Positions 33,788-42,993 of a DNA stretch of 46,757 nucleotides are shown here, in pieces; positions within the stretch are counted from its first letter, which is position 1, and each line of letters opens with the position of its first letter. The stretch lies in the NCBI GenBank assembly GCA_964563925.1, contig CAZLZD010000033.1, positions 1 through 46,757 on the forward strand, given 5' to 3'. The stretch comes from JAUILA01 sp964563925 (lineage in GTDB: Bacteria; Bacteroidota; Bacteroidia; Cytophagales; Cyclobacteriaceae). The notes beneath the pieces are model-generated. The model was not told where the DNA came from, did no database searches, and worked only from the letters and a program-made list of their open reading frames with translations. The position numbers and the translations under genes were made by a program.

Positions 33788-34804
33788 CTAAAGCCGGTCC
33801 TGCTTCTTCACATTATGGGTGGCATCTGTCACCTTATCGATGGTACCGGGCTCACTATAATCGTTGAGTTTCAATTGCATGGAATCAATCGCTTTTTCAA
33901 GTTCGCCGATACTCTGATCCATTTTTGACTGGAAATCTTCCTCACTGATTGCCTTCAGGTCTTTGAGCATGAGGATTCCCTTTATACGGCAGAACGGTCC
34001 GCGTATGGTATGGGCGTTATAGTAGGCATAGGAGGTAAGGCGTTTGTTTGATTCTTCAAGCTGACGGGTACGCCGCGTTACTTTTTCCTCCAGGGACTTG
34101 TTGACCGACTCTATTTTTGCGTTGAGTTGAACCAGCTGATGGTTATTGGTGGCGAGCAACTGGCGCTGCAGGTCGTTCCGCTCGATCACCCGGTCAAGCA
34201 CCCTGGTCACATAGAACGTGATGGTATTAAAGAGGAGCCAGTAAAGTATTCCCACCAGGGAATAGTACAACGAAGTGACGAGTCCGCCAGGCAGGAATTC
34301 TTCCGAAGAATCCTCAAAGAACAACAGGATTTCCCGGGCGAAGACAATGAGCCCGAGGTTCAGGGCCATGAAGACGAGCAGGGTTTTCCGCTCGGCCTGA
34401 AAAGAGATCGTTAGCTGGATAAGTACCGCATGGAAAATGATTCCGATGGGAAAAGCCAGGTAGTAGTCAGCCGGTGTTTGCAGCAGGATGATCGGGATGA
34501 TATGCATGAGCAGGGGCCACAAAATGAGGAAGAGTACCCGGCCAAGATAGGAGTAGCCGTACCGGTTGAAAAACAGCCCGATAAAGCAATAGGCGATCAT
34601 AAACGGAACGACAAGCTGGTCAAAATTAAGCTGAAAGGGGGAATTCAGGTACACTTTGATATCGAGCAGGATAAAGGACAGGTAGACTACGGGAAGGGTA
34701 AGGTAGATTACATTGGAGAATAGGATACGCCGGGAAAGGTGCAGTCTGGCTGATTCCGAGGTGCCGGAATACAGCAGCTTATTAATGAGTTTGATGAAAT
34801 TCAT
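33788..34804 (-). CDS. Membrane sensor with histidine-box but no kinase ATPase domain
   Basis: A 338-residue protein. About six or seven hydrophobic helices fill residues 25-215 (ILFSNVIYLTLPVVYLSFILL, VPFMIAYCFIGLFF, VLFLILWPLLMHIIPIILL, and others). A coiled coil (about 215-258) follows, then a HisKA-like helix with SYAYYNAHTIRGPFCRIKGIL in which H265 takes the phospho-acceptor place. The dimerisation helices continue to about residue 320, and the chain ends at residue 338 with no N, G1 or G2 boxes: the HATPase domain is absent. The stop is not followed by a readable continuation that I could recognise. It may be phosphorylated in trans by another kinase or act as a scaffold. It lies upstream of the glycosidase genes on the same strand. 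Confidence 0.75.
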   Translation of the reverse strand: MNFIKLINKLLYSGTSESARLHLSRRILFSNVIYLTLPVVYLSFILLDIKVYLNSPFQLNFDQLVVPFMIAYCFIGLFFNRYGYSYLGRVLFLILWPLLMHIIPIILLQTPADYYLAFPIGIIFHAVLIQLTISFQAERKTLLVFMALNLGLIVFAREILLFFEDSSEEFLPGGLVTSLYYSLVGILYWLLFNTITFYVTRVLDRVIERNDLQRQLLATNNHQLVQLNAKIESVNKSLEEKVTRRTRQLEESNKRLTSYAYYNAHTIRGPFCRIKGILMLKDLKAISEEDFQSKMDQSIGELEKAIDSMQLKLNDYSEPGTIDKVTDATHNVKKQDRL

Positions 34805-34987
34805 GCATTTCCGGCTACTGTTGTAAAGGAATATACCAACAATTAACGGATTAAGGAAGAAATCGGGGTGTGAGAATGTTTAAATGACACAGTAAAAACG
34901 TCGTTTCATCCAATATTTTCAGGGGTGCTGCGATAAAAGTCATTCTATTTCGGTATTTTCATTGCTGAACCACTTACACCCATAGCT

Positions 34988-36052
34988 ATGAAATTAACCT
35001 CCTTGCCAACCGGGACGAAGACAGAATCCTCACTCTCCCGTCGTCACTTCATCGGGGGAGCAGCCTCCCTGGTCACCGGCCTGGCCCTGGCCCCATCGGT
35101 TTTCGGGGCACCCTCCATTCTTAAACACCTGAACGCGTCCCGGTCGTACTACAAAGGGGTTCGGCTGGGAGTAATCACCTATTCGTTCCGCAGTATGCCC
35201 GACCAGAGTGCAGAGGCCACTCTCCAGTATGTGGTGGACTCCGGACTTGGTGAAATCGAGCTGATGGGTGATCCGGCCGAATCCTTCGCAGGAAAGCCCG
35301 ATAACCCGGTCGACCGCCGGGCCTATTTCGGCCTGATGCGGGCGAGGAGGGACGGAGAACTAACCGACGATCAGAAGAAGGAAATGGCCGAAATGGAAGC
35401 TGCCCTGAAAGCCTACAATGCGGAGGTAGCCGCATGGAGAAGTTCGGTTTCCATGGATAAGTTTGTACAGGTCAGGAAGATGTATGCCGATGCCGGTGTG
35501 AAGATTTATGCGTTTAAGCCATCTGCCTTCGGAAAGGACAACAGCGATGCGGAAATTTCCTACGGTATGCGTGCCGCAAAAGCCCTCGGCGCCACCCATG
35601 TTACCCTTGAGCATCCGTCGGATGATGCCCATACGGCACGGCTGGGGGCACTGGGGAAAAAGCATAAGATGTATGTCGCCTATCACGGACACGAACAACA
35701 GACCCCTGACTTTTGGGATACGGCCCTCGAACAATCCCGCTACAACGCGCTAAACCTTGACCTGGGGCATTATATTGCCGCCGGGAACCCGGACCCCCAG
35801 TCACTGATCAACGCCAAACATGACCGGATCATGAGTATGCATGTGAAGGACCGGCAGACACCGGCCCACGGTAAGGCAAACCTGCCATGGGGCACTGGTG
35901 ACACCCCGATATCCGATGTACTACAGCTGATGAGCGACCGTAACTACTCTTTTCCCGCCACGATCGAACTGGAATATGAAATTCCGGAAGGGTCGAATGC
36001 GGTGAAAGAAGTTTCCAAATGCCTTGCTTACTGCCGCGAGGCGTTGTCCTGA
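34988..36052 (+). CDS. Tat-exported sugar phosphate isomerase/epimerase-like TIM-barrel protein
   Basis: A 354-residue protein beginning with a Tat signal (SLSRRHFIGGAASLVTGLALA). The body is an AP-endonuclease-2/xylose-isomerase-like TIM barrel. The marks are LGVITYSFRSMPDQ, GLGEIELMGDPAE, GVKIYAFKPSAFG, LGATHVTLEHP, YVAYHGHEQQ, ALNLDLGHYIAAG, IMSMHVKDRQ and ATIELEYE. The Glu, Asp, His and Glu of these segments are the usual divalent-metal ligands. Exported members of the family are common in Bacteroidota next to sugar-utilisation genes and may epimerise or dehydrate 3-keto sugars; the substrate here is unknown. A dienelactone hydrolase gene follows after 31 bp, likely in one operon. Confidence 0.9.
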   Translation: MKLTSLPTGTKTESSLSRRHFIGGAASLVTGLALAPSVFGAPSILKHLNASRSYYKGVRLGVITYSFRSMPDQSAEATLQYVVDSGLGEIELMGDPAESFAGKPDNPVDRRAYFGLMRARRDGELTDDQKKEMAEMEAALKAYNAEVAAWRSSVSMDKFVQVRKMYADAGVKIYAFKPSAFGKDNSDAEISYGMRAAKALGATHVTLEHPSDDAHTARLGALGKKHKMYVAYHGHEQQTPDFWDTALEQSRYNALNLDLGHYIAAGNPDPQSLINAKHDRIMSMHVKDRQTPAHGKANLPWGTGDTPISDVLQLMSDRNYSFPATIELEYEIPEGSNAVKEVSKCLAYCREALS

Positions 36053-36083
36053 AGAATTACATTGAATCCTATTAAAAAATCCC

Positions 36084-36971
36084 ATGAAAAAGATTGATAA
36101 AAATGAGATCAGCCAGGAAGTATATGACCTGTATGATGACTATGCGCATAACCGGCTGAACCGCCGACAGTTTGCCGAACGCCTGTCGGCGTATGCGGTG
36201 GGAGGCATGACCGTCGCATCACTTATGAGCTTCCTGATGCCGGATTATCAGACTAAAGTGCAGGTAGCGCAGGATGATGGACGGATTGTCTCAGAGTATA
36301 TCACCTACAATTCCCCTGAGGGCGGGGGAGAAATCCGGGGACTGCTTGCCAGGCCGGCAGGGACCGATACAAAGCTGCCTGGTATCGTGGTAGTGCACGA
36401 AAACCGCGGCCTGAATCCGCACATTGAGGATGTGTGCCGCCGGGCCGCCGTGGCGGGTTTTATGGCCCTGGCTCCTGATGCACTCACCCCGCTGGGAGGG
36501 TATCCCGGAAACGATGACGACGGCCGGGAACTGCAGCGCCAGCGTGATCGTGACAAGATGCTGGAAGATTTTATTGCGGCCCATGACTACCTGAATGACC
36601 ATCCCGGTTGTACCGGGAAGGTGGGGGTCGTCGGATTCTGTTTCGGCGGATGGATATCAAACATGATGGCCGTGCGCGTGCCCGATCTTGATGCGGCCGT
36701 ACCCTTTTACGGCGGACAGCCGGATGCCTCTGTGGTCCCCCAGATCAAGGCCCCGCTCCAATTGCATTATGCCGGATTGGATAACCGGGTCAATGAAGGT
36801 TGGCCGGCCTACAAAGAAGCCCTGGAAGAACATAACAAGCAATTTACTGCCTATATGTACCCCAATGTCAACCATGGATTTCATAATGATACCACCCCCA
36901 GGTACGATCAGGAATCGGCCGAACTTGCCTGGGAACGGACGGTAGCATTCTTCAAAAAACACCTGACCTGA
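36084..36971 (+). CDS. Dienelactone hydrolase family protein, YghX-like
   Basis: A 295-residue alpha/beta hydrolase. Its order of motifs closely follows the E. coli YghX-type proteins: YDLYDDYAHNRLNRRQFAERL, YAVGGMTVASLMSFL, VVVHENRGLNPHIEDV, ALAPDALTPLGGYPGNDD and VGVVGFCFGGWIS. The catalytic triad is C186 in GFCFGG, D233 in AGLDNRVNEGWPAY and H264 in VNHGFHND. The N-terminal RRQF stretch with the following hydrophobic segment looks like a long Tat signal, as in its relatives. The reaction of this subfamily is not established; ester or lactone hydrolysis is expected. It is co-transcribed with the preceding isomerase-like gene. Confidence 0.92.
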   Translation: MKKIDKNEISQEVYDLYDDYAHNRLNRRQFAERLSAYAVGGMTVASLMSFLMPDYQTKVQVAQDDGRIVSEYITYNSPEGGGEIRGLLARPAGTDTKLPGIVVVHENRGLNPHIEDVCRRAAVAGFMALAPDALTPLGGYPGNDDDGRELQRQRDRDKMLEDFIAAHDYLNDHPGCTGKVGVVGFCFGGWISNMMAVRVPDLDAAVPFYGGQPDASVVPQIKAPLQLHYAGLDNRVNEGWPAYKEALEEHNKQFTAYMYPNVNHGFHNDTTPRYDQESAELAWERTVAFFKKHLT

Positions 36972-37122
36972 AAATATAAGTTATAACATCCATTTACGGA
37001 AAGGGTCAATTCATTCCCGTATTTGTCAGCTTCATTCGTTTTCCTGTGAACAACCTCCTTCTAAAACGTTTATCGTATTGAAGGAAGTATGCCCGAATAA
37101 ACGGGGTACGGAAAGACGAAAA

Positions 37123-39594
37123 ATGAATATGGAAATACGATTACTTTTTATTTTTTTATGCTTGTTCACCTATGCAGGCGCTCAACCGTCCGCTCCAGGT
37201 GCGGTTAACTCACCGGAGAATGTAAAGTACCGGGTGACCGGTATGACCGTGGACGAGGCCACCGGCCAGCCACTGGAATATGCGACAGTCAGCATAATGA
37301 ATCCTGCTGACAGCAGCATTCTCACCGGTACCATTACCGGTCCGGACGGTAAATTTAACCTTGAGACTAAAGCCGGGACTTACCTGGTGGCTGTACAGTT
37401 TATTTCCTATGATTCAAAGTACTTTACGGTCACCCTGACCAGAAAAGACCCGGTCAAAGACCTGGGTACCATTACTATGGCACCGGATACCGAAACACTT
37501 GATGAGGTGGTGATTGAGGGTCAGCGATCGCAAATGACCATGGAGCTTGATAAGCGGATTTTTACCGTCGGACAGGATCTGAGCAATATCAGTGGCAACG
37601 CCTCGGACATTCTCGATAATATTCCTTCCGTGGCGGTGGATATCGAAGGGAATGTCAGTCTGAGGGGATCACAAAATGTACGTATCCTGATCAACGGAAA
37701 GCCTTCCGGTATGGTGGGTATTGACGGCACCAATGGACTCAGGAACCTGCAAAGTAACATGATAGAACGGGTGGAGGTTATCACCAATCCGTCGGCACGT
37801 TATGAGGCCCAGGGAAATGCCGGTATTATCAATATTATCCTGAAGAAGGATGAAAAGCGGGGGTTGAATGGTACGTTCAACGCCAATGTGGGGGTACCTC
37901 ACAATCACGGTGCGGGATTTAACCTTAATTTCCGTCGTTCGTGGCTGAACCTGTTTGCCAGTTACGGCCTTAGCTACCGGAGCAATCCCGGGGGCGGATT
38001 CTCCAATCAAACCTTCCTTCGTGAAGATACCACCTTTTACCGCGATATCGTGAATGACCGCGTCCGGTCGGAGTTGTCCAATACCTTCCGGTTCGGATCG
38101 GATATCTATTTGAATGACCTGAATGTGATCACCATGTCGGGATTATACCAGATCGGATCAGGAGTCAATACGACGGATATATTATACAAGGACTTCGACG
38201 AAAACCAGCAGCTGGTGAGCCAGTCATTACGGTATGACGAGGAAGAGGAGAATGAAGAGGACATTGAATTCAATATGAATTATACCCGGACCTTCCAGGA
38301 CAATGAAGACCATAAGCTCTCGACGATTGTTCAATACCGTGAGAGCAATGAAACGGAGGATTCTGAACAGGAACAAGGACCGCTTCCGCTCAATTCAGAA
38401 GGTTTTGAGCCGGATATTAATCAGCGTTCGCTGAATGATGAGTTCGAAAGGAACTTGTTGCTGCAGGCGGATTATGTGCAGCCATTTGGTGCGGAAGGTA
38501 AATTTGAAGCCGGGTACCGCGGATCGATTCGTAATATTGATACCGAATATATTGTCGAGGAACTGAATGATGAAGGTATCTGGGAAAGCCTGGAAGGATT
38601 TTCCAATGACTTTTCCTACGACGAGAATATTCAGGCTGCTTATGCGATATATGGAAACAAGTGGGGAAGGTTTTCCCTCCAGGCCGGATTCCGCGCAGAG
38701 CTTACCGATATTAACACGCTGTTACGTCAGACCGGCGAACGTTTTGACAAGGATTATATCAATTACTTCCCCAGTGCGCATGTTACCTATGAACTGGCGA
38801 ATGAGAATAACCTGCAGATGAGCTACAGCCGTCGTATTGACCGTCCGGGTTTTTGGGAACTTAATCCGTTCAGCAGTTTCACTGATCCGCTGAATATCCG
38901 TACGGGTAACCCTGATCTTGATCCTGAATTTACCGATGCTTATGAATTCGGCTACCTGAAAAACTGGCCGACAGGTACCTTGTATTCCAGTGTGTACTAC
39001 CGGTACAGTACCGGAGTCATGGAGCGGGTACGCTATATCGAAGTGGATAAAGGTGACAGTATTACCTACACCATCCCGCAGAACCTTGCCAGCCGGAATG
39101 CGGTGGGAATCGAACTGACATTCTCCAAGGACGTAGGAGACTGGTGGAGGCTGAATGGTTCAGCGAATTTCTACCACGAATCCACCGAAGGGGAATTTCG
39201 CGGGGAAGACCTTTCCTACGAAGCGTTGACCATGTCGACCCGGGTGACCTCCCAGATGACTCTTTGGGATGTGCTGGAAACGCAGTTATCGGTAAATTAT
39301 CGTGCGCCGCAGAACGATACACAAGGCCGGAGAAAAGCGATGTACAGTATCGATCTGGGACTGAGTAAAGATATTTTTGATGGAAAGGGAACACTGATCC
39401 TGAACGTGCGGGACCTGCTGAATTCACGAAGGTGGAGGTCGGAGACGATCACGGAAGGTCTTCGCCAGTACGGAGAATTCCAGTGGCGCTCACGCGTGGC
39501 TACCCTGACGTTTAATTACAGGTTAAACCAGAAGAAACGTCCGGACCGGGGCGGTGGCCGTGGCGACTACGACGGAGGTGACGGAGATTTTTAG
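37123..39594 (+). CDS. TonB-dependent receptor, outer-membrane beta-barrel family
   Basis: An 823-residue receptor of the same architecture as the one at 22065-24578. A signal peptide (IRLLFIFLCLFTYAGAQ) is followed by the carboxypeptidase-regulatory-like domain (VTGMTVDEATGQPLEYATVSIMN, GKFNLETKAGTYLVAVQFISYDSKY). Next come the plug (LDEVVIEGQRS, DILDNIPSVAVDIEGNVSLRGSQN, VEVITNPSARYEAQGNAGIINIILKK) and a long barrel. The end is Gly/Asp-rich (RPDRGGGRGDYDGGDGDF). The ATG at 37123 is preferred over an upstream TTG at 37078 because the extension is charged and would displace the signal. The two receptors are paralogues. Substrate unknown; no regulator is adjacent, and a terminator follows directly. 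Confidence 0.92.
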   Translation: MNMEIRLLFIFLCLFTYAGAQPSAPGAVNSPENVKYRVTGMTVDEATGQPLEYATVSIMNPADSSILTGTITGPDGKFNLETKAGTYLVAVQFISYDSKYFTVTLTRKDPVKDLGTITMAPDTETLDEVVIEGQRSQMTMELDKRIFTVGQDLSNISGNASDILDNIPSVAVDIEGNVSLRGSQNVRILINGKPSGMVGIDGTNGLRNLQSNMIERVEVITNPSARYEAQGNAGIINIILKKDEKRGLNGTFNANVGVPHNHGAGFNLNFRRSWLNLFASYGLSYRSNPGGGFSNQTFLREDTTFYRDIVNDRVRSELSNTFRFGSDIYLNDLNVITMSGLYQIGSGVNTTDILYKDFDENQQLVSQSLRYDEEEENEEDIEFNMNYTRTFQDNEDHKLSTIVQYRESNETEDSEQEQGPLPLNSEGFEPDINQRSLNDEFERNLLLQADYVQPFGAEGKFEAGYRGSIRNIDTEYIVEELNDEGIWESLEGFSNDFSYDENIQAAYAIYGNKWGRFSLQAGFRAELTDINTLLRQTGERFDKDYINYFPSAHVTYELANENNLQMSYSRRIDRPGFWELNPFSSFTDPLNIRTGNPDLDPEFTDAYEFGYLKNWPTGTLYSSVYYRYSTGVMERVRYIEVDKGDSITYTIPQNLASRNAVGIELTFSKDVGDWWRLNGSANFYHESTEGEFRGEDLSYEALTMSTRVTSQMTLWDVLETQLSVNYRAPQNDTQGRRKAMYSIDLGLSKDIFDGKGTLILNVRDLLNSRRWRSETITEGLRQYGEFQWRSRVATLTFNYRLNQKKRPDRGGGRGDYDGGDGDF

Positions 39595-39613
39595 TTTCAA
39601 TATTGAACAAAGC

Positions 39614-39649
39614 AAAGGCTGATCCGACAGGGTTGGCCTTTTTTATTTT
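39614..39649 (+). terminator. Intrinsic terminator of the TonB receptor
   Basis: AAAGGCTGATCC (39614-39625) pairs over its full length, with three G-U wobbles, to GGGTTGGCCTTT (39630-39641) around a GACA loop. The T-run TTTTTTATTTT follows immediately. It lies 20 bp after the receptor stop codon. Confidence 0.85.
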
Positions 39650-39712
39650 AATCCATTGCCCCATACCACGGTGAAAGGGATATTTGTATTCATTTCAATT
39701 ACAATAAGAGGC

Positions 39713-40243
39713 ATGAAAATACGAATCCGGCAGGAGAGACCATCAGACAGGCAGGAGGTACATTCCCTTATTGAGAAAGCCTTCGCAAAGGAGCCGATGA
39801 GTGATCACCGGGAGCAATTTCTGGTAGACCGTTTGCGCAAAACCCCGGCGTTTGTTCCCGGGCTGTCCCTGGTGGCGGAACGTGGCGGTGGCATTGAAGG
39901 CCATATCCTCCTGACCCGGATCCACATCGTCAATAAAGAAAGCCGGCATCTCTCGCTGGCATTGGCGCCGGTGAGCGTTCTGCCGGAAAGTCAGCACAAG
40001 GGTATAGGCGGACAACTTATCCGGGCGGCACATGAAAGGGCCAAGGAACTGGGCTTTGATTCGGTTATGCTGCTGGGGCATGAGAAATACTATCCCCGGT
40101 TTGGTTACCGTCCTGCGTCCTTATTTGGCATCACATTTCCGTTTAAAGCACCGGACGAATGCTGCCTGGCCATTGAGTTAATACCAGGTGCCCTAAAGGA
40201 CGTATCGGGAATGATTGAATACCCGCCTGCTTTCTTTGAATAA
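39713..40243 (+). CDS. GNAT-family N-acetyltransferase, YhbS-like
   Basis: A 176-residue acetyltransferase. It opens with IRIRQERPSDRQEVHSLIEKAF, has the beta-4 segment LSLALAPVSVLPESQHKGIGGQLI with the acetyl-CoA-binding Q-x-x-G-I-G-x-x-L signature, and ends with the YhbS-type VMLLGHEKYYPRFGYRPAS. Such proteins acetylate small molecules or proteins; the acceptor is unknown. The ATG at 39713 gives the family start (MKIRIRQ); a longer frame from 39656 adds an unlikely N-terminus. The gene stands alone between two terminators. Confidence 0.92.
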   Translation: MKIRIRQERPSDRQEVHSLIEKAFAKEPMSDHREQFLVDRLRKTPAFVPGLSLVAERGGGIEGHILLTRIHIVNKESRHLSLALAPVSVLPESQHKGIGGQLIRAAHERAKELGFDSVMLLGHEKYYPRFGYRPASLFGITFPFKAPDECCLAIELIPGALKDVSGMIEYPPAFFE

Positions 40244-40244
40244 A

Positions 40245-40266
40245 AGCCAGGAGCAACTTCCTGGCT
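40245..40266 (-). terminator. Hairpin terminator between convergent genes
   Basis: AGCCAGGA (40245-40252) and TCCTGGCT (40259-40266) form a perfect 8-bp stem with a 6-nt loop. On the minus strand it is followed by TTTTATT, so it best serves the permease gene ending at 40298; on the plus strand the T-run is weaker and further away. Confidence 0.65.
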
Positions 40267-40297
40267 GCCCGGCGTTTTTGGAAAACCCGGATGAAAG

Positions 40298-42718
40298 TTA
40301 TTCGTCCCTCAGGGAATCGACGGGGTTTTCACAGGCGGCTGTATAGGTCTGTTTTCCAATGGTGGTCAGGGCGATGAAAACCAATAAAAGCAGGGGGGGT
40401 ATAAAGAGGTAGAGGGAATATTCAATGGTAAAGGCAAAATTCTCCAGCCACTTTTCCAGGGCAAAATAGGCGACAGGCAGGGCAATGAGGATGGCAATAC
40501 CTATCAGGGTCATAAAATCGCGGGTGAGCATTTTTATCACTGTGCTGACCGATGCTCCCAGCACTTTCCGTACACCAATTTCCTTGGTTCGTTGCTTGAC
40601 GGAGAATGAGGTCAGTCCGTAAAGCCCCAGGCAGGCAACCAAAACCGCAATAAGCGAAAATACGGTAAGTAGAATGCCGTCCTGGATTTCACTCCGGTAT
40701 AAACTGTCGTAGTGCTCGTCGAGGAAAAAATAGACAAACGGATTGTCAGGCGCCATGGATAAGAATACACTTCTTACCTCTTCGACCATCGATGAAACCG
40801 GCCAGGAGGAAGAGCCGGCAAGCCGGAGAGAAAACCCATTACCGCTGTTACTGTGATTGAAAATAATCGGGGTATAGGATTCTTTCAGGGAGCTGTGATG
40901 GTAATCCTCAATAACTCCGATTATTTCCTGGAGACTTTCGGCATTTCCCACTTTAACCTGTTTGCCAATGACCTGATCTTCATTGGTATACCCAAGCCTA
41001 CGCATGGCGGCTTTGTTAATGATGATCCGGTTATTTTCCTCATTCCGGCCAGTGGCAAAATTCCGGCCAGCCAGTAGGGGGATTTCGTAAGCAGGCAGGA
41101 ACGATGCATCGATCTCGACAATTGCGTAGCTTTGAGCCTCCTTCCAGTCACCAGCCGGTTTCTGTGCCTGGGTGTAATAGTTGTAGCCCTTTCCGGGTAT
41201 GCATCCGGACGATGCAAACGCCGAAACAAAAGGCAGGTTAGCCAATTCATTTTTTATGGAGAGCCGGCGTTCCTCCGTCAGGTCTTCGCCAATACTCGGG
41301 CCTTCTATGACAAGGATTTGTTCGGCATTGAGGCCTAAACCGGACTCCTGCATATATTCAATCTGGAGATAATTAATGTAGGTGGCTCCGATAAGGAAGA
41401 AAGAAGCGGCAAATTGCGTAACGACAAGAAATTTTCGAAGGGTTATTCCTTTGCCGGACGATGAAAACTTTCCCCTGATGGCAGCGGCAGGTTTAAAGGA
41501 GGAAAGTACCAGTGCAGGATACAGGCTGGAGAGTAACGTTCCGGTTACCATAATGACCAGTAAGAGCGGCAGGTAGGGGAAATGGATGATTTCGAAGGCA
41601 CCGCTGATATCTTTATCAAATAAATCACTCAGCAAGGGCAGGAAGAGCTGAAATGCCGTAAGGGCGACAACCAGGCTCAGAAGGTGCAGGATGCAGGTTT
41701 CAAGCAGGAATTGAAAGGTCAGGGTGACCCGGCCAGCCCCCATAATTCTTTTTAGACCGACTTCCTTTATCCGTTCGGCGGCACGGGCGGTAGTCAGGTT
41801 TACATAGTTTATCCACCCGATGAAAAGGATTATACAGGCAATAATAAGAAAGATACTTACCTGGCCCGAGTTGCCCAGCGGTCCAAGTGCGTTCCCGATC
41901 TCACCCGAGCCCATATATACATCTGCCAGCGGCTGGAAGCTGTAACTGATGTCATTTGTACCATCTGCATATTTCCCTGCTACCTTGTCTAACGTGTTTT
42001 GGGCCGATTCCATGGAGGTGTTATCCCCGAGGCTGACATACGTAGGGAAGGCATTCCAGCTTTCCAGGCCCCATCCTTTTAGTTTCTCACTTTCCAGCAG
42101 GTGAAAGGAGAAGAATATTTGCGCCTGAATATGTGAATTAACAGGCAGGTCATCAATTACCGCAGATACCCAGGATGTCTGCCTGCCAAACATATTGTAA
42201 AGGGTAACTTCCCTGCCGATGACCTGCTGACCATCCGACCCGAAGAAACGCTCCGCTGCCGACCGGGTAAGCACGACGGAATTGGGAGCTTCCAGGGCAG
42301 TAAACGAATTTCCCTGATGGGAGGGGTACCTGAATATCCTGAAGAAATTGGCATCAGCGTACAGGATTCTTTCTTCCTTATAGGCCCTGTTTTCATTGGG
42401 AGTATTGATCAAAACAGTACCTTGCTGTGGAAAAACCCGTGTAGCCCTTTCCACTTCCGGCAATTCATTCTCCAGCATAGGAGCCACCAACGGAGAGGTT
42501 AATGCAAAGGAATTACTCCGTGCATTATCATGGGTAACCAGCCGGGCAATGTGCGGGTGATCCGGAACATTCCGGTCATAGCTTAATTCAAAACTGACAT
42601 AATGAAAGATCAGAAGGCAGGAGGCAATTCCGATCCCCAAGCCGAAAATATTGATAAGGCTGAAGGTCTTGTCTTTCGACAATCTGCGTAAAGTTATGGT
42701 CAGGGAATTTCGAAACAT
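40298..42718 (-). CDS. FtsX/MacB-type ABC permease without ATPase partner
   Basis: An 806-residue membrane protein. After MFRNSLTITLRRLSKDKTFSLINIFGLGIGIASCLLIFHYV (first helix near residues 20-40) there is a periplasmic MacB-like domain. An FtsX helix block with VSIFLIIACIILFIGWINYVNLTTARAAERIKEVGLKRIMGA follows, then a second periplasmic domain and a final block with KQRTKEIGVRKVLGASVSTVIKML. It resembles the permease at 14133-16793 but lacks the prefix domain and a PadR neighbour. The ATG at 42718 matches the usual start of the family; the longer frame to 42811 adds a segment without similarity. It is divergent from the ECF sigma gene, separated by 275 bp. The exported or sensed compound is unknown. 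Confidence 0.9.
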   Translation of the reverse strand: MFRNSLTITLRRLSKDKTFSLINIFGLGIGIASCLLIFHYVSFELSYDRNVPDHPHIARLVTHDNARSNSFALTSPLVAPMLENELPEVERATRVFPQQGTVLINTPNENRAYKEERILYADANFFRIFRYPSHQGNSFTALEAPNSVVLTRSAAERFFGSDGQQVIGREVTLYNMFGRQTSWVSAVIDDLPVNSHIQAQIFFSFHLLESEKLKGWGLESWNAFPTYVSLGDNTSMESAQNTLDKVAGKYADGTNDISYSFQPLADVYMGSGEIGNALGPLGNSGQVSIFLIIACIILFIGWINYVNLTTARAAERIKEVGLKRIMGAGRVTLTFQFLLETCILHLLSLVVALTAFQLFLPLLSDLFDKDISGAFEIIHFPYLPLLLVIMVTGTLLSSLYPALVLSSFKPAAAIRGKFSSSGKGITLRKFLVVTQFAASFFLIGATYINYLQIEYMQESGLGLNAEQILVIEGPSIGEDLTEERRLSIKNELANLPFVSAFASSGCIPGKGYNYYTQAQKPAGDWKEAQSYAIVEIDASFLPAYEIPLLAGRNFATGRNEENNRIIINKAAMRRLGYTNEDQVIGKQVKVGNAESLQEIIGVIEDYHHSSLKESYTPIIFNHSNSGNGFSLRLAGSSSWPVSSMVEEVRSVFLSMAPDNPFVYFFLDEHYDSLYRSEIQDGILLTVFSLIAVLVACLGLYGLTSFSVKQRTKEIGVRKVLGASVSTVIKMLTRDFMTLIGIAILIALPVAYFALEKWLENFAFTIEYSLYLFIPPLLLLVFIALTTIGKQTYTAACENPVDSLRDE

Positions 42719-42993
42719 AGGAGGATGACGGGTACACTTTAAAGATAGATAAAAGGATGCCACTTTTGTAAATATCTGATTATCAGGTGTATGAATTTCA
42801 TTTAACGACATTATTGTTTCACAATGATACAGTATGCTGTTTCAGATTGGTGCAGGCAGCAATCAGGATTCAGAGCTGAGCAAAGCTGGCCCGGGCTGAA
42901 ATGTGCCGTAATTCCATTATTTTTCTCCCTGCATACAACCATTCTCCCGTTTCCTGTACTAACCCTATTGAAGCGCCAAAAAACACACTACGA
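42719..42993. promoter_or_regulatory. Divergent region between permease and sigma-factor operon
   Basis: This 275-bp interval must contain promoters for both directions. On the minus strand TATCTTTA is a near match to the -7 element, but no -33 element fits. On the plus strand a TATTTTTC -7-like box near 42920 also lacks a -33 partner, which would be expected if the sigma factor reads its own, different promoter. No terminator or gene was found. Confidence 0.35.

Noticed and set aside
39656..39712. N-terminal extension of the GNAT acetyltransferase
   Set aside because: Begins only a few bases after the terminator T-run, and the extension does not match the family; the ATG at 39713 gives the usual start.
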